Source: Herbaspirillum hiltneri N3
Lineage (GTDB): Bacteria > Pseudomonadota > Gammaproteobacteria > Burkholderiales > Burkholderiaceae_D
Assembly (NCBI RefSeq): GCF_001267925.1
Contig: NZ_CP011409.1
Location: 3,038,001 to 3,102,000 of the forward strand
Length of the DNA: 64,000 nucleotides
Direction of reading: 5' to 3'
The notes under the pieces are model-generated. The model had not been told where the DNA came from and did not search any database. It was given only the letters and a program-made list of their open reading frames with translations. Below are positions 1 to 8,028 of the stretch, piece after piece (position 1 is the first letter of the stretch; every line of letters begins with the position of its first letter). A program made the position numbers and the translations under genes.

Positions 1-93
1 TTCGAGCAGCGCGGCAATGAGTGGTTTGCCTTGTCGTGAAAGCAAAAAGCCCGTCTCAAATGATCTGTTGACAGACTCCGGCCCCGGTATCAT
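1..93 (-). CDS. possible 5' end of an unidentified gene, cut by the window edge
   Basis: An ATG at position 93 opens a minus-strand frame that stays open for 31 codons to the window edge. It starts 6 bases after the cobQ stop codon, the spacing expected of the next gene in the cobalamin operon. I do not recognise the N-terminus (it begins MIPGPESVN). An AAAGG-like sequence lies about 14 bases upstream, which is far for a ribosome binding site. The frame could be real or chance; a length of 31 codons proves little. Confidence 0.35.
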   Translation of the reverse strand, partial: MIPGPESVNRSFETGFLLSRQGKPLIAALLE

Positions 94-99
94 TCGGGC

Positions 100-1557
100 T
101 CAGCTTGCCTTTAAGGTCTTCATCAAGGCATCCAGCAAAGGCTGCGTCGCATCGGCGACCCGCTCCAGGCTCTCTTCGCGCAGCTGGTTCAGGTCGACCG
201 GCGCAGCACCGTCCAGCCCGGCCCACTCCAGCAGCGCGGCGAACGCCTGCGGCGTATCGAACATGCCGTGGAGATAGCTGCCGAGGATCTGGTTGTCTTC
301 CGAGCGGGCGCCTTCCGGACGGCCTTCGATCCGAAACGCGGGACGCTGCAACGCTGCGCCGGTCGACACGCCCATATGAATTTCATAGCCGCTGACCGTG
401 GCGTCTCCGGTGCTGAATTCACAGCGTCCCGATACCTGCAGCAAGTGTTTCTGTTGCGTCAGTTCGGTGGCCATGTCGAGCAGTCCCAAGCCCTTCATGC
501 TGCCGGGCGCGCCTTCCACGCCATGCGGATCGTCGACACTGGCGCCGAGCATCTGGAAGCCGCCGCAGATGCCGATCACCTTGCCGCCGTAACGCAAGTG
601 CTTGCCGATGGCGTCAGGCCAGCCTTGTTGCCTCAGCCAGGCCAGATCATTGCGCGTGTTCTTGCTGCCCGGCAGGATGATCAGGTCGGCCGATGGAATC
701 GGCCGGCCCGGCCCGATGAACTGGAGATCGACATCCGGGTGCGCGCGCAAGGCATCGAAATCGGTGTGATTGCTGATGCGCGGCAGCACCGGCACGATCA
801 CGCGGAACGCCCCTTTGGCACTCTGCCCCGACGCCACCGCATCCTCGGCGTCGAGATGCAGGCCGTGCAGATACGGCAGTACCGCCAGCACCGGTTTGCC
901 GGTGCGTTGCTCGAGCCAGTCCAGTCCCGGTTGCAACAGGCTGATGTCGCCGCGAAAACGGTTGATCACGAAACCGGCCACGCGCGCCTGCTCGCTCTCG
1001 GACAGACAAGCCAGCGTGCCGGTCAGATGGGCGAACACGCCGCCGCGATCGATGTCGGCCACCAGCACGACCGGGCAATCGACGGCCTCGGCGAAACCCA
1101 TGTTGGCGATGTCGCGCGCGCGCAGATTGATTTCGGCCGGGCTGCCGGCGCCTTCCACCAGCACCACTTCGTATTGCGCGCGCAGGCGTGCATAGGACTC
1201 CAGCACCGCTTCCATGGCGCTGGTCTTGTAGCGGTGATAGTCGCGCGCGTTCATGTCGGCGCGCACCTTGCCGTGCACGATCACTTGCGCGCCGGTGTCG
1301 CTGGACGGCTTGAGCAGCACCGGATTCATGTCGGTGTGCGGCGCGATGCCGGCAGCCTGGGCCTGCAAGGCCTGGGCGCGACCGATCTCGCCGCCGTCGC
1401 TGGTCACGGCGCTGTTGAGCGCCATGTTCTGCGGCTTGAACGGCGCCACCTTGACGCCCCGGCGATGCAGCAAGCGGCACAATGCCGCCACCACCGTACT
1501 CTTGCCGGCGTCGGACGTCGTCCCCTGCACCATCAGCGTGTGGAAAGGAAATGTCAT
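100..1557 (-). CDS. cobQ: cobyric acid synthase CobQ
   Basis: Amidates four side chains (b, d, e, g) of adenosylcobyrinic acid a,c-diamide using glutamine and ATP. The 485-residue protein has the usual family length. The ATP-binding [10 protein letters not shown] motif is at residues 12-21. The C-terminal class I glutamine amidotransferase domain shows the nucleophile Cys331 in [10 protein letters not shown] and the catalytic His430 in GSYLHGMF. Its start overlaps the stop of cobC by 4 bp (ATGA), so the two are probably translationally coupled. It is the last complete gene of the operon in this window. Confidence 0.97.
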   Translation of the reverse strand: MTFPFHTLMVQGTTSDAGKSTVVAALCRLLHRRGVKVAPFKPQNMALNSAVTSDGGEIGRAQALQAQAAGIAPHTDMNPVLLKPSSDTGAQVIVHGKVRADMNARDYHRYKTSAMEAVLESYARLRAQYEVVLVEGAGSPAEINLRARDIANMGFAEAVDCPVVLVADIDRGGVFAHLTGTLACLSESEQARVAGFVINRFRGDISLLQPGLDWLEQRTGKPVLAVLPYLHGLHLDAEDAVASGQSAKGAFRVIVPVLPRISNHTDFDALRAHPDVDLQFIGPGRPIPSADLIILPGSKNTRNDLAWLRQQGWPDAIGKHLRYGGKVIGICGGFQMLGASVDDPHGVEGAPGSMKGLGLLDMATELTQQKHLLQVSGRCEFSTGDATVSGYEIHMGVSTGAALQRPAFRIEGRPEGARSEDNQILGSYLHGMFDTPQAFAALLEWAGLDGAAPVDLNQLREESLERVADATQPLLDALMKTLKAS

Positions 1558-2588
1558 GCCGTGCGCTCCGCGCGTTCGGTCTGCTCAGTCTGTTCACGCC
1601 ACACCTGCAGCGCCTGTTGCAGTCGCTGCCAACCCGCTTCGTCAGGAGGCAGGCCGAGACGGATGCCGCCCGCACCGCGCGTAAAAAGCCGCACCCAGAT
1701 GCCCTGCCGCGCCATGCAATCATGGAAGGCGACGGCGTTCGGCTCCGGCCACCACTGGTACATGGCGCTGCCGCTCGACGTGATGCCGTGGGCGGCCAAC
1801 AAGCGCTGCAAACGCTCGCCGGTAGCCAGCAAACGCATGCGCGTGCTCTGTTGCCAGTCGGTGTCGCGCAAGGCGGCGATGCCGATCTGCTGCGCCGGTC
1901 CGCTGACCGACCATGGCCCCAGCCACTCACGCAAGCCGTCCAGGATAGGGGCCTGCGCAGCCACAAATCCGAGCCGCACGCCGGCCAGTCCGAAGAATTT
2001 CCCGACCGAACGCAACACGATCAATCCGCCCTGCGCACCGGTGTGCGAGGCCACGCTCAACTGCGGCGTGGTGTCGCCGAACGCCTCATCGACCACCAGC
2101 CAGCCGCCCCGCGCCGCCAGCTGCCGGGCCCAAGCGAGCAGGACTTCGCCCGCAACGCGCGCGCCCGTCGGATTATTCGGATTGCACACCACCATCACGT
2201 CGCAGGTATCGACGGCGCCAGGCAAATCGGCATAGTCCGCTTCGCGCATCGCGTGTCCGGCCTGTTGCCAGCGATGCGCATGCTCGGCATATGCCGGTGC
2301 GGCAACCACGACGCGCGCAACGCCATGCTCGCGCAAGCGCAGTTGCGGCAGCGCCTGGATCGCAGCCTGGGTGCCCGCCACCGGCAGCATCTGCGGCGCA
2401 CCGTAATAGGCGCATGCAGCCGCAGCCAGCGCATCGCTGGCTTCCGGCAAACGATGCCAGGCATCGGGGCGTAATTCCGGCGCGGGATAGAAATCGGGAT
2501 TGATGCCGGTCGACAGATCGAGCCAGCCGTCGCGCGCGATGCCGTAGCGGATCACCGCATCGTTGAGGTTGCCGCCGTGTTCAAGCAT
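1554..2588 (-). CDS. cobC: threonine-phosphate decarboxylase / aminotransferase-fold cobalamin enzyme
   Basis: PLP-dependent fold type I enzyme of 344 residues, called CobC in the aerobic nomenclature and CobD in Salmonella. It is expected to make (R)-1-amino-2-propanol phosphate, the linker of the nucleotide loop. Visible motifs are NPNNPTGAR around residues 136-144, the PLP-contacting Asp167 in VVDEAFGD, and the Schiff-base Lys197 in [16 protein letters not shown]. It overlaps cbiB by 8 bp and cobQ by 4 bp. Its neighbour cbiB uses its product. The family assignment is firm; substrate follows from context. Confidence 0.94.
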   Translation of the reverse strand: MLEHGGNLNDAVIRYGIARDGWLDLSTGINPDFYPAPELRPDAWHRLPEASDALAAAACAYYGAPQMLPVAGTQAAIQALPQLRLREHGVARVVVAAPAYAEHAHRWQQAGHAMREADYADLPGAVDTCDVMVVCNPNNPTGARVAGEVLLAWARQLAARGGWLVVDEAFGDTTPQLSVASHTGAQGGLIVLRSVGKFFGLAGVRLGFVAAQAPILDGLREWLGPWSVSGPAQQIGIAALRDTDWQQSTRMRLLATGERLQRLLAAHGITSSGSAMYQWWPEPNAVAFHDCMARQGIWVRLFTRGAGGIRLGLPPDEAGWQRLQQALQVWREQTEQTERAERTA

Positions 2589-3567
2589 GAGGTGCTCCGA
2601 AGGACAACAGCGTGGACAACAACATCGCCGTCGCCAGCATGACTGTCAACCAGAGCATGGCCGTGCGCGAGACCATGGTCCAGGCGCGCGCAATGTCACC
2701 GGCAACCGCGTCGCGGCCGACGCCGAGCGGCGGCCGTTGTTCGACTTCGCCGTCATACACCGCCGCACCGCCCAGCGCCAGTCCGAGCGCACCGGCGCCG
2801 GACGCCATCACCGGACCGGCGTTTGGGCTGCTCCATGCCGGCGCCTGTTCGCGCCAGCACGTCCGCGCCTGCCGCCAGTTGCCCAGCACCGCATACGACA
2901 GCGCAGTCAGCCGCGCGGGAATCCAGTTGAGTGCATCGTCGATGCGCGCCGCCGCGCAGCCGAACGCGAGAAAGCGCGGAGTGCGATAGCCCCACATGGC
3001 GTCGAGCGTATTGGCCAGGCGGAACAGCAAGGCGCCGGGACCGCCGGCAACGGCAAACCAGAACAAGGTGCCGAAGACGGCGTCATTGCCGTTCTCCAAC
3101 AGCGATTCCACCGCTGCCTTGGCCAGGTCGGTTTCCTGCGACTGCGAGGTGTCGCGGCTGACGATGCGGCCGGTCAATGCACGCGCCGCCGCCAGGTCGC
3201 CGTCTTTCAGCGCCGCCGCAATCGGCATGGCGTGATCGCGCAGGCTGCGCAGGCCGATGCAGAAATACAGCAACAGCACATGCCAGGCGGCAGCCAGCCA
3301 CAGCGACTGGCGCGCCAGCAGGATGGTCGCGGCGCAAGCCAGCGCCACCGGCGGCAGCACCGCCAGCAGCCAGGCGCACACGCCGCGTGCATGGCTGCCC
3401 GGTTGGCGGTTCAGGCGCCGCTCGATGAACTGGACGTAACGGCCGAAGCCGACCAGCGGATGCCAGCGCGGCGTCTCGCCCAGCAGCCGGTCAAGCGCCA
3501 CACCGGCCGTCATCAGCAGCGCCAGCAAGGTCAGGTCGAAGGCGTTGAAAGCGCTCAGCATGCGCAT
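2581..3567 (-). CDS. cbiB: adenosylcobinamide-phosphate synthase CbiB/CobD
   Basis: Integral membrane protein of 328 residues that joins aminopropanol phosphate to adenosylcobyric acid. It has the family opening with several hydrophobic segments and the conserved DRLLGETPRWHPLVGFGRYV-like stretch in the first 50 residues. The last 60 residues contain the conserved GAGALGLALGG and a proposed membrane segment. The start at 3567 overlaps cobU; an alternative ATG is two codons downstream (3561). Note the naming clash: this protein is CobD in Pseudomonas and CbiB in Salmonella. Confidence 0.94.
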   Translation of the reverse strand: MRMLSAFNAFDLTLLALLMTAGVALDRLLGETPRWHPLVGFGRYVQFIERRLNRQPGSHARGVCAWLLAVLPPVALACAATILLARQSLWLAAAWHVLLLYFCIGLRSLRDHAMPIAAALKDGDLAAARALTGRIVSRDTSQSQETDLAKAAVESLLENGNDAVFGTLFWFAVAGGPGALLFRLANTLDAMWGYRTPRFLAFGCAAARIDDALNWIPARLTALSYAVLGNWRQARTCWREQAPAWSSPNAGPVMASGAGALGLALGGAAVYDGEVEQRPPLGVGRDAVAGDIARAWTMVSRTAMLWLTVMLATAMLLSTLLSFGAPHA

Positions 3568-4133
3568 CCTTTCAGCTCCAGCGGCAGGCCGGCGGCAACG
3601 AACTGCACGCGCTCGCAGATCGCGGCGACAGCTTGATTCAGACGCCCCGCTTCATCGACAAACCAGCGCGAGATCGCACCCTGCGGCACGATGCCCATGC
3701 CGACTTCGTTGGACACCAGCACCACGTCGCCCGGCGCCTGCGACAGCGCTTGCAGGAAGCGTTCGCGCTCCGCCGCAAAGCGTGCCGGCGCTTCGATACG
3801 GCCGACGTCGGGATATTCCCGTTGTTCGCTGAACAGCAGGTTCGACAGCCATACGGTCAGGCAATCCACCAGCACGACGTTGCCGGGCCGGCTGGCGCGT
3901 GCGACGGCGTCGCCCAGCGCGAGCTGTTCTTCCACGGTTTCCCAATGGGCGTATTGCGCGCTGCGTTGTTGCCGGTGCAAGGCGATGCGCGCCGCCATTT
4001 CGTCGTCGCCGACGGCGGCCGTGGCAATGTAGATTACCGGTTTTCCGTCTGCTGCCGCCAAGCGTTCGGCCTGCGCGCTCTTGCCCGAGCGTGCGCCGCC
4101 GAATACCAGGGTACGGGTTGTCCGCTGATTCAT
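3555..4133 (-). CDS. cobU: adenosylcobinamide kinase / adenosylcobinamide-phosphate guanylyltransferase
   Basis: Bifunctional enzyme (CobU/CobP) that phosphorylates adenosylcobinamide and then transfers GMP to it. The P-loop GGARSGKS is at residues 12-19, and the family motifs VLVDCLTVWLSNLL and VSNEVGMGIVP follow. I chose the ATG at 4133 (192 residues) over one at 4157, because an AAGGA ribosome binding site precedes it and it overlaps the bluB stop by 4 bp (ATGA). The protein then has the normal family length. Confidence 0.95.
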   Translation of the reverse strand: MNQRTTRTLVFGGARSGKSAQAERLAAADGKPVIYIATAAVGDDEMAARIALHRQQRSAQYAHWETVEEQLALGDAVARASRPGNVVLVDCLTVWLSNLLFSEQREYPDVGRIEAPARFAAERERFLQALSQAPGDVVLVSNEVGMGIVPQGAISRWFVDEAGRLNQAVAAICERVQFVAAGLPLELKGCAC

Positions 4134-4786
4134 TGTTTCTTTTCCTTGTTTCCCCACGCGTCGCTAAACACCAGGTCGTCCAGTGATTGCCGCTTCGCCC
4201 AACCCTCTTGCTCCAGCATCGGGCGTGCATAGAATTCCTTCACGTGACCCAGGCAGATCACCGCCACCGGCTTTGCGCCTGCGGGCATTTCCAGCAGCGC
4301 GGCCAGCTTGCCGGCGTCGAACAGCGACACCCAGCCCATGCCGATGCCTTCGGCGCGCGCAGCCAGCCACATGTTCTGGATCGCGCAGGCGACCGAGGCC
4401 AGGTCCATCTCGGGCAAGGTGCGGCGTCCGAACACGTGGCGTTCGCGATCGTCCATCAATGCCGCCACCAGCAGCTCGCCGCACTCGCGGATGCCTTCCA
4501 CCTTGAGGCGCATGAATTCGTCTTCACGCTCATGCAGCGCTTGCGCGGTCAGGATGCGTTCTTCTTCAACCAATGCGTGAATGGCGTCGCGCCGGCTGCG
4601 GTCGGTGATACGGATGAAACGCCACGGCTGCATGAAGCCCACGCTAGGTCCCAGATGCGCCGCTTCCAGCAGCCGCTGCAGCAAGGCAGGATCAATCCCG
4701 TCCGGCAAGAAATGGCGGATGTCGCGCCGCTCCGCAATCACGCGATAGACAGTGTCGATATCAGCTTGGTCGTAGCGATGGCTCAT
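4130..4786 (-). CDS. bluB: 5,6-dimethylbenzimidazole synthase BluB
   Basis: Flavin-destructase that converts reduced FMN and oxygen to 5,6-dimethylbenzimidazole, the lower ligand of B12. The 218-residue protein belongs to the nitroreductase fold and shows RRDIRHFLPDGID near residue 20, LGPSVGFMQPWRFIRI near 45-60 and GIGMGWVSLFD in the C-terminal third. The frame is open far upstream, but the ATG at 4786 fits the family and overlaps the cobB stop (ATGA). Because BluB needs oxygen, the organism makes its own lower ligand aerobically. Confidence 0.95.
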   Translation of the reverse strand: MSHRYDQADIDTVYRVIAERRDIRHFLPDGIDPALLQRLLEAAHLGPSVGFMQPWRFIRITDRSRRDAIHALVEEERILTAQALHEREDEFMRLKVEGIRECGELLVAALMDDRERHVFGRRTLPEMDLASVACAIQNMWLAARAEGIGMGWVSLFDAGKLAALLEMPAGAKPVAVICLGHVKEFYARPMLEQEGWAKRQSLDDLVFSDAWGNKEKKQ

Positions 4787-6141
4787 GCCGTAGCCTCTGT
4801 CTCCAGCTGCGGCAGGAACAACGCCGCCGCCGCTTCCGGTGAGGACGCAAAGTAGGCATGCAGATACGTCGCCGTCACGCCACGCATTCGATACACGCGC
4901 TCGCCTGCTGAGGTGTCGTACAGGCGCTCGCCGATGTAGGCCGGGACCAGCGCCGACACCGTGGTCGAGTAATGGAAGGTATGGCAGCGCAGCGTCCCCT
5001 GCGGCAGCGCGATGCTCTGGTAACCCAGCCCCTGCAAACGCCGCTGCATCACCGCGCGGCCGCTCAGCACGCCGAGCATCTGCGCCCGCGCGCCATCCTT
5101 GTCGCTGAGACTCTCCAGCAGGTAGAGCAAGCCGCCGCATTCTGCGTACAGCGGTTTGCCGGCGGCACAATGCTCGATCAAGGCCTGCTTCATGGCGACG
5201 TTGCCCTGTAGTTCCTGCAAGTGCAATTCAGGATAACCGCCGGGCAGGTACACGCTGTCGGCCGGCGGCAGCACGGCATCGTGCAGCGGCGAAAAGAACA
5301 CCAGGCTGGCGCCGAGCTTGCGCAGCAAATCGAGGTTGCCGGGATAGATGAAGGAAAACGCCTTGTCGCGGGCCACGGCAATGCACTGTCCCGCCAGAAG
5401 TTGCGGCGGCGCCGGCACCTCCGCCTCCGGCGCTGCAAACTCGACCGGCGTCGGCATGCGCGCCAGTTCGGTGGCGCCGATCAGCACGGCGGCGGCATCG
5501 ATGCGCCGGTCGAGATCGCTGACTTCGGCCGCCGGCACCAGGCCGAGATGGCGCTCCGGCAGCTTGAATTGCAGATTGCGTGGCATGCCGCCCAGATAGT
5601 TGATGCCGTGCGGCATGCCCTGGCGCAGCATTTCTTCATGACGCAGACTGGCGACGCCGTTGGCGAACAGACCCTGCAGCGGGAAGCCGGGCCGGTAATG
5701 CGCCAGCCCGTAACCGATCGCACCCAGCGTCTGCGCCACACCGGCGACGTCGACTACCGCCACGGCCGGAATCTTCATCAGTTCGGCCAGGTCCGCGCTG
5801 CACGGCTCGCCGTCGAACAGGCCCATCACACCTTCCACCAGGATCAGATCGGCCTGTTGCGCGGCGTCATGCAGCAGGCGGCGGCATTCCGCCACGCCCA
5901 TCATCCACAGGTCGAGCTGATACACCGGATTGCCGCTGGCGCGTTCAAGGATGGTGGGGTCAAGGAAGTCCGGCCCGGTCTTGAACACGCGCACCCGGCT
6001 CCCCTGCGAACGATGCCAGCGCGCCAGCGCCGCCGTCACGGTGGTCTTGCCGTGATTCGATCCGGGCGCCGTGATGAACAGCGCCGGGCACAACGCCGCA
6101 GATGAGCCCGATGAAACCTCGGCCGGTGACGATATCGGCAT
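4783..6141 (-). CDS. cobB: cobyrinic acid a,c-diamide synthase CobB/CbiA
   Basis: Glutamine-dependent amidase acting on the a and c carboxyls; 452 residues from the ATG at 6141. The N-terminal ATP-binding loop GSNHGKTT is at residues 27-34. The C-terminal glutaminase domain has Cys335 in LYAECGGLLYL and ends with the conserved YLHAYFAS segment. The frame stays open upstream through cobO, but this start sits 2 bp after the cobO stop. Whether the substrate is hydrogenobyrinate (aerobic CobB) or cobyrinate (anaerobic CbiA) cannot be told from sequence, and matters here because the pathway is mixed. Confidence 0.95.
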   Translation of the reverse strand: MPISSPAEVSSGSSAALCPALFITAPGSNHGKTTVTAALARWHRSQGSRVRVFKTGPDFLDPTILERASGNPVYQLDLWMMGVAECRRLLHDAAQQADLILVEGVMGLFDGEPCSADLAELMKIPAVAVVDVAGVAQTLGAIGYGLAHYRPGFPLQGLFANGVASLRHEEMLRQGMPHGINYLGGMPRNLQFKLPERHLGLVPAAEVSDLDRRIDAAAVLIGATELARMPTPVEFAAPEAEVPAPPQLLAGQCIAVARDKAFSFIYPGNLDLLRKLGASLVFFSPLHDAVLPPADSVYLPGGYPELHLQELQGNVAMKQALIEHCAAGKPLYAECGGLLYLLESLSDKDGARAQMLGVLSGRAVMQRRLQGLGYQSIALPQGTLRCHTFHYSTTVSALVPAYIGERLYDTSAGERVYRMRGVTATYLHAYFASSPEAAAALFLPQLETEATA

Positions 6142-6143
6142 GA

Positions 6144-6746
6144 TCAGAACTCCACGCCCTTTTGCGCCTTGATGCCCTGCTCCTTGTACGGATGCTTGAG
6201 CGGACGCATCTCGCTGACCAGGTCGGCCAGTTCGATCAGCGCGTCGGGCGCATGGCGGCCCGTGACGACGATGTGCAGCATCTCGCGGCGCGCGGCGAAG
6301 ACGTCGAGCACTTCCTGCAGGTCGAGATACTGGTACTTGAGCACGATGTTCATCTCGTCCAGGATCACCATGTCGTAGGACGGATCCCGAATCATGCGCA
6401 CCGCTTCGGCCCAGCCGTGGGCGGCGGTCTTCATGTCGGCGTCGCGATCTTGCGTATCCCAGGTGTAGCCGGAACCGACCACGTGGAAATCGCAGTTGGC
6501 GTGGCCGCCGAGAAAATCGCGCTCGGCGCTGTACAAGGCGCCCTTGATGAACTGCACTACGCCCAGTTTCATGCCATGGCCGAGGATGCGCATGCCCATG
6601 CCGAAGGCGGCGCTGGACTTGCCCTTGCCTGTGCCGGTGTTGACGATCAGCAGGCCTTTTTCCTTTTGCGCGGCAGCCTTCTTTTTCTCGAAGCCTTCCT
6701 TGTGCCGCTGGGTCATGCGCTTGTGGGATTCCGGGTCGGTTTTCAT
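6144..6746 (-). CDS. cobO: cob(I)yrinic acid a,c-diamide adenosyltransferase CobO
   Basis: Transfers the 5'-deoxyadenosyl group from ATP to cob(I)alamin precursors (CobA/CobO/BtuR family). It has 200 residues, with the atypical P-loop GTGKGKSS at residues 38-45 and the family motif VILDEMNIVLKYQYLD. The Lys-rich N-terminus of about 30 residues is typical of proteobacterial CobO. A second ATG lies 10 codons in. It follows cobW after a 121-bp gap that holds a large inverted repeat, the only sizeable gap in the lower half of the operon. Confidence 0.96.
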   Translation of the reverse strand: MKTDPESHKRMTQRHKEGFEKKKAAAQKEKGLLIVNTGTGKGKSSAAFGMGMRILGHGMKLGVVQFIKGALYSAERDFLGGHANCDFHVVGSGYTWDTQDRDADMKTAAHGWAEAVRMIRDPSYDMVILDEMNIVLKYQYLDLQEVLDVFAARREMLHIVVTGRHAPDALIELADLVSEMRPLKHPYKEQGIKAQKGVEF

Positions 6747-6768
6747 TCAATGTCCTCTCGTTCTCCAA

Positions 6769-6865
6769 GGGTTCAACAACAAGTCGCTGGCAAGGCGCAC
6801 TGCCGCAGACAGTACGGTTGTACGGCAAGGCGGTGCAACGCCGCCAGCGGCTTGTTGTTGGACCC
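6769..6865. repeat. 97-bp imperfect palindrome between cobW and cobO
   Basis: The arms 6769-6790 and 6844-6865 are 22 bp long and complementary at 20 positions; the two mismatches would be G-U pairs in one RNA strand. The 53-bp centre contains further short complementary pieces (TGCCG/CGGCA). The element fills most of the 121-bp intergenic gap and has no T-run after it on the minus strand. It may be a palindromic repeat or MITE-like element, or an RNA structure that sets the ratio of upper to lower operon expression. Confidence 0.75.
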
Positions 6866-6867
6866 GT

Positions 6868-8028
6868 TCATTTCCAATGTGTACCGGTGAGTTCGGATAG
6901 CAAGGCGGCGACCTTGCTGCGGCTCGGGTGATAACCGATGAAGACCAGTTCGGACTTGTCGGTTTCTGCATTTTCATTGGCGGCATCGGTGTTGATCGTC
7001 ACGCGCGTGCGCACGCCCTGCACCAGTTGCGGCCGCTTGCCTTCCAGCGTGCGGACAAAGCCCTTGGTGCGCAGGATGGGCTCCGACCTGGCCGCTTCGG
7101 CGATGGCCTGTCTCAGCTTGTCGGCCGGTTGCGGCGACTGGCTGCGCAGCGTGAACGACAGCCAGCCGGGATCCTGTTCATGGAAATGCCGGTGCGTGGC
7201 CACACCGTGGCTGTGCGCGCCCAGCCCCGAATGCGCATGGCCGTTCAGGCGTCCCTGATCGCTCAGCACGCTTGCTTCCGCACCGGGCATGCGCACGTGG
7301 GTGTAGGTGTGCTGATGCGCCTGCAAGGTCGGCTGGTGTAGCCGCAGGCCGAGCGCGAGGCGAATGTCGAGTTGTGCTTTGTACGCCAGTTCAAGGAAGC
7401 GGACGTTGGGCGCACAAGCGCGCACGCGATGTTCCGCGTCGAGCAGTAGATCTTCATTGAGATCATCGATCTTGTTGAGCACAACCACGTCTGCGTATTC
7501 CAGTTGGCGCTCGAACATGTCGGCCACTGCGCCATCGGCTCCGCTTCCGCGACGGAAGCGATTGTCCAGCAGCAAAGGCGTATCGACCACCGCCAGCGTC
7601 GCGTCGAGGATGAAATGCGCCGCCAGCGCGGGCGTCTGCAGGCTTTCCATGACGGCGGTCGGCAAGGCCAGTCCGGAGGTTTCGATCAGCACATGATCCA
7701 CCTGCGCACGGCGCGCCGCCAGCGCCAGCATGGTCGGCACAAAATGTTCGTCGTCGCCGTAGGCGATCAGGCCATGAGAGAAATCATGGATGCGCACCTG
7801 CCCGCCTGCATCGCCGCTGGTGGCGCGAACCAGGTCGCCGTCGATCGTCGCTTCGCCGAACTCGTTGATCAGCAAGGCCAGCCGGCGCGCCTGGCGACGC
7901 TGCACCAAGCTGCGCAGCAAGGTGGTCTTGCCGGCGCCGAGGAAACCGGTGACGATCGTCACCGGTATTGGCTGCAAATTCGGCTGCAGGTTCAGCTGCA
8001 AATTCGGCGGAGACGACGGCAGGCTCAT
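6868..8028 (-). CDS. cobW: CobW-type G3E GTPase without the usual CxCC motif
   Basis: COG0523 metallochaperone GTPase, 386 residues from the ATG at 8028, which overlaps the cobJK stop (ATGA). Walker A GFLGAGKTT is at residues 28-36; INEFGE, IETSGLALP and the guanine-specificity NKIDDL follow. The Cys-x-Cys-Cys metal motif normally found after switch I is absent: that place reads HDFSHGLIAYGDD, and the whole protein has one Cys. A His-rich stretch (GHAHSGLGAHSHGVATHRHF) lies between the GTPase and the C-terminal CobW domain. In cob operons such proteins are thought to deliver cobalt to CobN. The first 20 residues are a small NLQ repeat. Confidence 0.9.
   Translation of the reverse strand: MSLPSSPPNLQLNLQPNLQPIPVTIVTGFLGAGKTTLLRSLVQRRQARRLALLINEFGEATIDGDLVRATSGDAGGQVRIHDFSHGLIAYGDDEHFVPTMLALAARRAQVDHVLIETSGLALPTAVMESLQTPALAAHFILDATLAVVDTPLLLDNRFRRGSGADGAVADMFERQLEYADVVVLNKIDDLNEDLLLDAEHRVRACAPNVRFLELAYKAQLDIRLALGLRLHQPTLQAHQHTYTHVRMPGAEASVLSDQGRLNGHAHSGLGAHSHGVATHRHFHEQDPGWLSFTLRSQSPQPADKLRQAIAEAARSEPILRTKGFVRTLEGKRPQLVQGVRTRVTINTDAANENAETDKSELVFIGYHPSRSKVAALLSELTGTHWK

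Noticed and set aside
268..2235. A 655-codon plus-strand frame opposite cobQ and cobC
   Set aside because: It is the antisense shadow of two well-supported genes with typical Arg/His/Ala-rich composition.
6142..6828. An N-terminal extension of cobB of about 229 residues
   Set aside because: It is the shadow of cobO in another frame; the ATG at 6141 directly after the cobO stop matches the family start.
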